DNA of 10,524 nt from Holophagaceae bacterium (lineage in GTDB: Bacteria > Acidobacteriota > Holophagae > Holophagales > Holophagaceae). The position numbers and the translations under genes were made by a program. Positions 6,607-10,524 of this stretch are shown here, piece by piece (position 1 is the stretch's first letter; each line of letters opens with the position of its first letter). The notes below the pieces were generated by a model. It made no database searches. It was not told the DNA's origin and was given only the letters and a program-made list of their open reading frames with translations. The stretch lies in NCBI GenBank assembly GCA_003158505.1, contig PMJK01000145.1, positions 8,676 to 19,199 of the forward strand, in the 5' to 3' direction.

Positions 6607-7704
6607 TCAGTTCTTGGGCAGGGTCGAGGCCACACCCTTCACGTAGTAGTTCATGCCGCCAAGCTCAGCGTCAGTCATGCTCTTGCCCTTGGGAACGAGC
6701 TCCTTGCCATCCTGGGCAATCACGGGTCCATCGAAGGGATGCAGCTTGCCGGCGATGATTTCCTTCTCGAGCTTGACCACGAGGGTCTTGACCGGGGCAG
6801 GCACGGCGGCGTTCAGGGGCGCCAACTTGATCATGCCGTCCTTCATGCCGCCCCACACATTGGTGCCCTTCCATGTGCCCGCCATCACTTCCTTGACGAC
6901 ACGAGTGTAGAAGTCACCCCAGAGGTGGGTGGTGCCCGTGAGGCAGGATTTGGGGCCGTATTTGCTCATGTCTGAGTGGTAGCTGAAAGAGTAAAGATTG
7001 GCGTTCTCCTTGTGCTTCTCCTCCACAGCCTGGACCACGGCGGTGGAATCGGTGTGGTGCGTGATCATGTCCGCACCCTGGGAAATGAGGGTCAGGGCGG
7101 CTTCCCGCTCCTTGCCAGGATCGAACCAGCTGTTCACCCAGATCACCCGTACCTCGGCCTTGGGATCCACGCTCCGCATGCCCTCGGTGAAGGCGTTGAT
7201 GCCCTGCAACACCTCGGGGATGGGGAAGGCAGCCACGTAGCCCGCGATGTGGGACTTGGTCATCTTCCCGGCGATGACGCCACAGAGGTAGCGGCCTTCA
7301 TAGAAACGGGCGTTGTAGATGCCCATGTTTTTGCCGGTCTTATAGCCGGTGGCGTGAAAGAAGAAATTGTTCGGGAAGGCCACAGCCACCTTCTCGGTCG
7401 CGTTCATGTAGCCGAAGGAGGTCGTGAAGACGATCTTGGCCCCGCCAGTGATCATCTGGCGTACGACCCGCTCGGCATCGGCGCCCTCGGGCACGTTCTC
7501 CACGAACTTGGTGGTGACCTTGCCGGCCAAGGCCTTTTCCATCTCCTTGCGGCCCTGGTCGTGCTGGTAGGTCCAGCCCGCGTCGCCCACGGGACTCACA
7601 TAGACGAAGCCGACCTGGGTCGGGGCGGGGTCAGCCGCTGCCAGGGGCGAAGCGGCCAGCAGGCCCAGCCCGAGGAGGGTGATCGAGGATTTCAGTCTCT
7701 GCAT
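6607..7704 (-). CDS. BMP-family ABC transporter substrate-binding protein (purine uptake)
   Basis: This 365-residue periplasmic receptor of the basic membrane protein family (PF02608 type) delivers ligand to the two permeases encoded just upstream. Residues 1-24 form a Sec signal peptide (basic MQRLK, hydrophobic core, LAAA cleavage region) without a lipobox cysteine, so it should be soluble rather than a lipoprotein as in Gram-positives. Family stretches are clear: VGFVYVSPVGDAGWTYQHD (31-49), YNARFYEGRYLCGVIAGKMT (130-149), GYVAAFPIPEVLQGINAF (155-172), VIWVNSWFDPGKEREAA (187-203) and a C-terminal GMNYYVKGV (350-358). ATG at 7704 has AAGGAAA at good spacing; 60 bases separate it from permease 2. 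Known BMP receptors such as PnrA bind purine nucleosides; free bases are equally plausible here, since guaD follows and no nucleoside-cleaving enzyme is seen. Family certain, ligand inferred. Confidence 0.93.
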   Translation of the reverse strand: MQRLKSSITLLGLGLLAASPLAAADPAPTQVGFVYVSPVGDAGWTYQHDQGRKEMEKALAGKVTTKFVENVPEGADAERVVRQMITGGAKIVFTTSFGYMNATEKVAVAFPNNFFFHATGYKTGKNMGIYNARFYEGRYLCGVIAGKMTKSHIAGYVAAFPIPEVLQGINAFTEGMRSVDPKAEVRVIWVNSWFDPGKEREAALTLISQGADMITHHTDSTAVVQAVEEKHKENANLYSFSYHSDMSKYGPKSCLTGTTHLWGDFYTRVVKEVMAGTWKGTNVWGGMKDGMIKLAPLNAAVPAPVKTLVVKLEKEIIAGKLHPFDGPVIAQDGKELVPKGKSMTDAELGGMNYYVKGVASTLPKN

Positions 7705-7764
7705 GAGAGTTTCCTTTCTGAAAGAGTGGTGGGAATCCGCAATAAGCGGCGTGTTGGAGCAGTA
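7705..7764 (-). other. 60-base gap between permease 2 and the binding-protein gene
   Basis: The gap contains the AAGGAAA ribosome-binding site of the binding-protein gene near 7711-7717 and two small inverted repeats: CTTTC/GAAAG around a single base, overlapping that site, and CCGC/GCGG around TTATT. The first could modestly mask translation initiation. Neither is strong, and no T run or promoter stands out. A gap before the receptor gene is common where the receptor must be made in excess. Confidence 0.3.
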
Positions 7765-8697
7765 TCAGGCGTCAGGCATGAATGGCTGGCCCAGCGAGGC
7801 GGGCGAGTTGAGGCGGATCGTACTGCGGTTGCGGGAGATTAGCACCAGCACCACCACAGTGGCCAGGTAGGGGAGCGCCGAAAGGAACTGGGCCGGAATG
7901 TCCAGGCGAAGGCCAGAACCCTGGACAAACATCTGGGTGATCATGGCCCCACCAAAAAGGTAGGCGCCCAACATCACCCGCAGGGGCCGCCAGGTGGCGA
8001 AGACCACCAGGGCCAGGGAGATCCAGCCTCGCCCTGCCACCATGCCCTCCACCCACAAAGGCGTGTAGAAGACCGACAGGAAGGCGCCCCCGATGCCGGC
8101 CATGGCCCCTCCGAACATGGCGGCCAGGTAGCGGATGCGCAGCACGTTGTAGCCGATGGCATGGGCCGCGACCGGAGTCTCGCCCACGGCGCGGAGCACC
8201 AGACCCCAGCGAGTGCGATAGAGGAACCAGGCCACCGCGAGCAGCATGATCCAGGAGACATACACCAGCGCCTGCTGCTCGAACAGGGCATGGCCGAGCA
8301 CGGGGATCTTCGACAGGAGTGGGATCTTCAAAGGCGGCACACTTTCCAGGGTCTGCGATTCGTAGGGCTTCCCAACGAAGGCCGAGAGGCCCACACCGAA
8401 GATCGACAGGGCCAACCCCGAGGCCACCTGGTTGGCCTGCAGCGTGAGAGCCACGAACCCGAAGAGAACCGACATGGCCATGCCCGCCACCATGCCTGCC
8501 AAGACCCCCAGCAGGGGACTGCCGGTGTGAATGGTGACGGCAAACGCGGCCACCGCCCCGACGGACATGATGCCTTCGGCCCCCAGGTTGAGGACCCCCG
8601 ATTTCTCAGTGACCAGCTCTCCCAGCGCGGTGAGGATGAGGGGCGTCCCTGCCACCACGGTGGCGAAGAGGACGGCGGAAACGAGGCCCGGTGCCAT
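7765..8697 (-). CDS. ABC transporter permease 2 (BMP/nucleoside-type, NupQ/YufQ-like)
   Basis: This 310-residue inner-membrane permease of the branched-chain amino acid/ribose transporter superfamily (BPD_transp_2 type) shows roughly eight to ten hydrophobic segments. The family hallmark EKSGVLNLGAEG lies at 31-42, a cytoplasmic coupling region TRWGLVLRAVGETPVAAHAIG at 162-182, and GRGWISLALVVFATWRP at 222-238 near the end of the channel. It would pair with permease 1 to form the membrane channel. ATG at 8697 begins nine bases after the stop of permease 1, with a TAAGGG ribosome-binding site that overlaps that stop, a coupled arrangement. Length is normal and the gene looks intact. It belongs to the purine/nucleoside branch by synteny with the BMP receptor. 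Confidence 0.92.
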   Translation of the reverse strand: MAPGLVSAVLFATVVAGTPLILTALGELVTEKSGVLNLGAEGIMSVGAVAAFAVTIHTGSPLLGVLAGMVAGMAMSVLFGFVALTLQANQVASGLALSIFGVGLSAFVGKPYESQTLESVPPLKIPLLSKIPVLGHALFEQQALVYVSWIMLLAVAWFLYRTRWGLVLRAVGETPVAAHAIGYNVLRIRYLAAMFGGAMAGIGGAFLSVFYTPLWVEGMVAGRGWISLALVVFATWRPLRVMLGAYLFGGAMITQMFVQGSGLRLDIPAQFLSALPYLATVVVLVLISRNRSTIRLNSPASLGQPFMPDA

Positions 8698-8706
8698 GGC
8701 GAACCC

Positions 8707-9774
8707 TTACTTTCTTCCACGGTCCAGCCGCAGCCGGAAGTGGATGAAGACGTCGGATCCCAGCAGGAAGAACAGCAGCAGTCCCTGGAACACCTTGGAG
8801 ATGGAATAGGGCAGCCCTAGATACTGCTGGGCCTGCTCCCCACCCATGTACAGCAGGGCCATGAGCAGGCTGGCGAAAAAGATGCCCACGGGCTCCAGAC
8901 GGCCCACGAAGGCCACGATCATGGCGGCGAAGCCATAGCCCGGCGAAATGTGTTCGGTGATCTGCCCGATGGGCCCGGCCACTTCCGAAACGCCCGCCAG
9001 ACCCGCGCAGCAGCCCCCGATCAGCATGCCCAGCCAGACTGTGCGGCGGGCGGAAAAGCCTGCATAGCGCCCCGCGCGCTCCGCCTGACCCGATACCTTC
9101 ATCTGATAGCCGAGGAAGCTGCGGTTCATGAAAATCCAGCCTACGACCAAGGCGCCAAGGGCCACCACCAGCGCCGCGTTGACCCGGGTACCCTCCACCA
9201 GGACCGGGAGGATGGCCTTGGACTGGAACATGCGGGTCTGGGGAAAATTGAATCCGTCGGGATCCTTCCAGGGACCATGGACCAGCCAGGAGACCATCAG
9301 CTCCGCGACGTAGACGAGCATCAGGCTGGTGAGGATCTCGTTGGCGTTGAACCTTGTGCGCAGCCATGCGGGAATGGCGGCCCAGAGCATCCCGCCCAGG
9401 GCTCCGGCCATGAACATGGCGGGCAGCAGGAAGGGACTCTGGCTATTGGGGAAGTGCAAGGCCAGACCGCCGCCCGCCAAGGCGCCCACCAGCAACTGTC
9501 CCTCAGCGCCGATGTTCCAGACGTTGCCCCGGAAGCCCACGGACAACCCCACGGCACAGAGCATGAGGGGCGTGGCCTTCAGGAAGAGTTCTGCAACGCT
9601 ATAGCGATCCGCCATGGGCTGGAGGAAGAAGACCTTGAAGCCCTCCACAGGGCTCTTGCCCAGGACCTTGAACAGCACCATGCCGCAGATCAGCATCAGG
9701 GCCACCGCGAGCAGTGGTGAAAGGTAGCGCATGAGCCGGGAGGGCTCCGGGCGGGGCTCGATCCTAAGCCACAT
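8707..9774 (-). CDS. ABC transporter permease 1 (BMP/nucleoside-type, NupP/YufP-like)
   Basis: This 355-residue inner-membrane permease is the longer of the two in BMP-type transporters. Segments include a first membrane helix SPLLAVALMLICGMVLF (19-35), the hallmark NVWNIGAEGQ (84-93), NEILTSLML (145-153), the coupling loop KVSGQAERAGRYAGFSARR (226-244) and GYGFAAMIVAFVGRLEPVGIF (279-299). Start: ATG at 9774 gives the usual N-terminus of relatives (LRxEPRPxPSR), has GGTGGGG six bases upstream, and overlaps the ATPase stop by 11 bases. ATG at 9804 adds ten residues but has its G-rich site directly abutting the start; ATG at 9732 would drop the conserved EPRPEPSR. The overlap suggests translational coupling to the ATPase. 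Family is secure; start is good to within 30 bases. Confidence 0.92.
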   Translation of the reverse strand: MWLRIEPRPEPSRLMRYLSPLLAVALMLICGMVLFKVLGKSPVEGFKVFFLQPMADRYSVAELFLKATPLMLCAVGLSVGFRGNVWNIGAEGQLLVGALAGGGLALHFPNSQSPFLLPAMFMAGALGGMLWAAIPAWLRTRFNANEILTSLMLVYVAELMVSWLVHGPWKDPDGFNFPQTRMFQSKAILPVLVEGTRVNAALVVALGALVVGWIFMNRSFLGYQMKVSGQAERAGRYAGFSARRTVWLGMLIGGCCAGLAGVSEVAGPIGQITEHISPGYGFAAMIVAFVGRLEPVGIFFASLLMALLYMGGEQAQQYLGLPYSISKVFQGLLLFFLLGSDVFIHFRLRLDRGRK

Positions 9775-10524
9775 CGGGGGCCCCACCGGCTTCACCGATT
9801 CCATCCCCTGGCCACATGCCGCTCATCCACACCCCGATCTCCTCCACGCCCGTCTCGGAGGTGACCTTGGTCGGGGAGAGACTGCCCTTGGAGATGACCA
9901 CCAGGCGGTCACAGATCTCGAAGAGTTCGTCCAGTTCCTCAGACACCACAAGAATGGCCGTTCCGGACTCCCGCAGGTCCAGCAACTGCCGCCGGATGAA
10001 GGAAGCGGCGCCCACGTCCACGCCCCAGGTGGGCTGTGCAAGAACCAGCAGCTTGGGGTTCTGCATGATCTCCCGCCCCACGATGAATTTCTGCAGGTTG
10101 CCACCCGAAAGGGATTTCGCCTCGGAGTCGGGACCACCGCACTTCACGTCGAAGCGCTTGATGCAATCTTCGGCGAAGCGGCGGGCCGAACCGAAACGGA
10201 TCAGTCCCAGGACTAGCATTCCCTTGCGGTAGGCGGTGAGCAGGATGTTCTCCGTGAGCGAGAGACGCGGCACCGCGCCCCTGCCCAGCCGTTCCTCGGG
10301 TACGAAACAAAGGCCGAGAGACCGCCTCCGACTGGAATCCATGCGCCCGGCCGGAATCCCACAGACCTGCACGGAACCTCCATCGTGGATCGGTTCCTCA
10401 CCGGAGATGGCCCAGAGAAGTTCCTGCTGGCCATTGCCCGAGACCCCTGCGATGCCCACGATCTCGCCGCTGTGCACTTCGAGGTTCACGTTCCTCAGCA
10501 CCACACCGAAGGGATCGTCCGGGA
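9764..10524 (-). CDS. ABC transporter ATPase, C-terminal half (double-domain, NupO/YufO-like; partial)
   Basis: The gene runs off the right edge; 252 C-terminal residues are visible. They form the second nucleotide-binding domain of a double-ABC ATPase like those of sugar and nucleoside importers, about 500 residues in full. Seen in order: Walker A region GVSGNGQQEL (degenerate, no GKS/T), FVPEERLGRG, signature LSGGNLQK, Walker B LLVLAQPTWGVDVGA, and SEELDEL where the switch histidine would be. Lack of the Walker A lysine and switch histidine is usual for the second domain in this family; the catalytic site would be in the missing first domain. An in-frame GTG at 10504 is internal, because family homology (FGVVLRNVNLEV) continues across it. 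The TAG stop overlaps permease 1. Role: energises purine import at the inner membrane. Confidence 0.92.
   Translation of the reverse strand, partial: PDDPFGVVLRNVNLEVHSGEIVGIAGVSGNGQQELLWAISGEEPIHDGGSVQVCGIPAGRMDSSRRRSLGLCFVPEERLGRGAVPRLSLTENILLTAYRKGMLVLGLIRFGSARRFAEDCIKRFDVKCGGPDSEAKSLSGGNLQKFIVGREIMQNPKLLVLAQPTWGVDVGAASFIRRQLLDLRESGTAILVVSEELDELFEICDRLVVISKGSLSPTKVTSETGVEEIGVWMSGMWPGDGIGEAGGAPDVA

Noticed and set aside
6537..6635. Longer upstream ATG start for guanine deaminase at 6635
   Set aside because: The extra 33 residues are Pro/Arg-rich, cover the terminator hairpin and overlap the binding-protein gene; translation through it is implausible.
10502..10504. GTG at 10504 as the true start of the ABC ATPase
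   Set aside because: Homology continues upstream to the window edge, and the visible part is the second domain of a two-domain protein; the real start lies about 250 residues beyond the window.
9764..10524. Degenerate Walker A and switch residue as a sign of a broken ATPase
   Set aside because: Loss of the Walker A lysine and switch histidine in the C-terminal domain is normal for double-domain importers of this family; the first domain carries the catalytic site.
1..10524. CRISPR arrays, insertion sequences, tRNA or rRNA genes, phage or defence genes
   Set aside because: No regularly spaced repeats, transposase motifs or RNA gene signatures were seen; coding density and composition are uniform across the window.

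Overview
The window is a compact, high-GC, almost gap-free gene cluster read entirely on the minus strand. The one exception is a possible 13-codon tail of a plus-strand gene at the extreme left edge. The gene set describes uptake and oxidation of purine bases. In transcription order (right to left) it holds: the C-terminal half of a double-domain ABC ATPase, two membrane permeases, a BMP-family periplasmic binding protein, a guanine deaminase, a three-subunit xanthine dehydrogenase (molybdopterin, 2Fe-2S, FAD), and a UraA-type uracil:proton symporter. GC-rich codon use and a binding protein with an ordinary Sec signal peptide and no lipobox cysteine fit a diderm (Gram-negative-type) bacterium. 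The phylum cannot be fixed from the sequence alone; Acidobacteriota (Holophagae-like) or Proteobacteria are guesses.

Layout. 9764-10524 ABC ATPase (cut by the window edge); 8707-9774 permease 1; 7765-8697 permease 2; 6607-7704 substrate-binding protein; 6545-6601 strong intrinsic terminator; 5172-6536 guanine deaminase; 2903-5119, 2428-2901 and 1568-2431 the xanthine dehydrogenase subunits in the order Mo, Fe-S, FAD; 1400-1567 a 168-base leader with inverted repeats; 125-1399 uraA; 69-106 a perfect hairpin between converging genes; 1-43 the possible plus-strand tail.

How it works together (inference from families). The ABC transporter would bring purine bases or nucleosides across the inner membrane. 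GuaD would convert guanine to xanthine, and the dehydrogenase would oxidise hypoxanthine/xanthine to urate. No uricase, allantoinase, nucleoside hydrolase, xanthine dehydrogenase maturation factor or regulator is in view, so the pathway as seen stops at urate. UraA keeps the uracil-binding residues of its family, so it probably moves a pyrimidine rather than xanthine despite its neighbours.

The most noteworthy signals are regulatory. A textbook terminator sits between the binding-protein gene and guaD with almost no room for a new promoter. A 13-base palindrome lies in the short guaD-xdhA gap and shares its CTTGG/CCAAG core with an inverted repeat in the uraA leader. That leader also holds two interlocked complementary pairs that could form a pseudoknot. 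I found no mobile element, CRISPR array, tRNA or rRNA, and no clear evidence of an unprecedented system.
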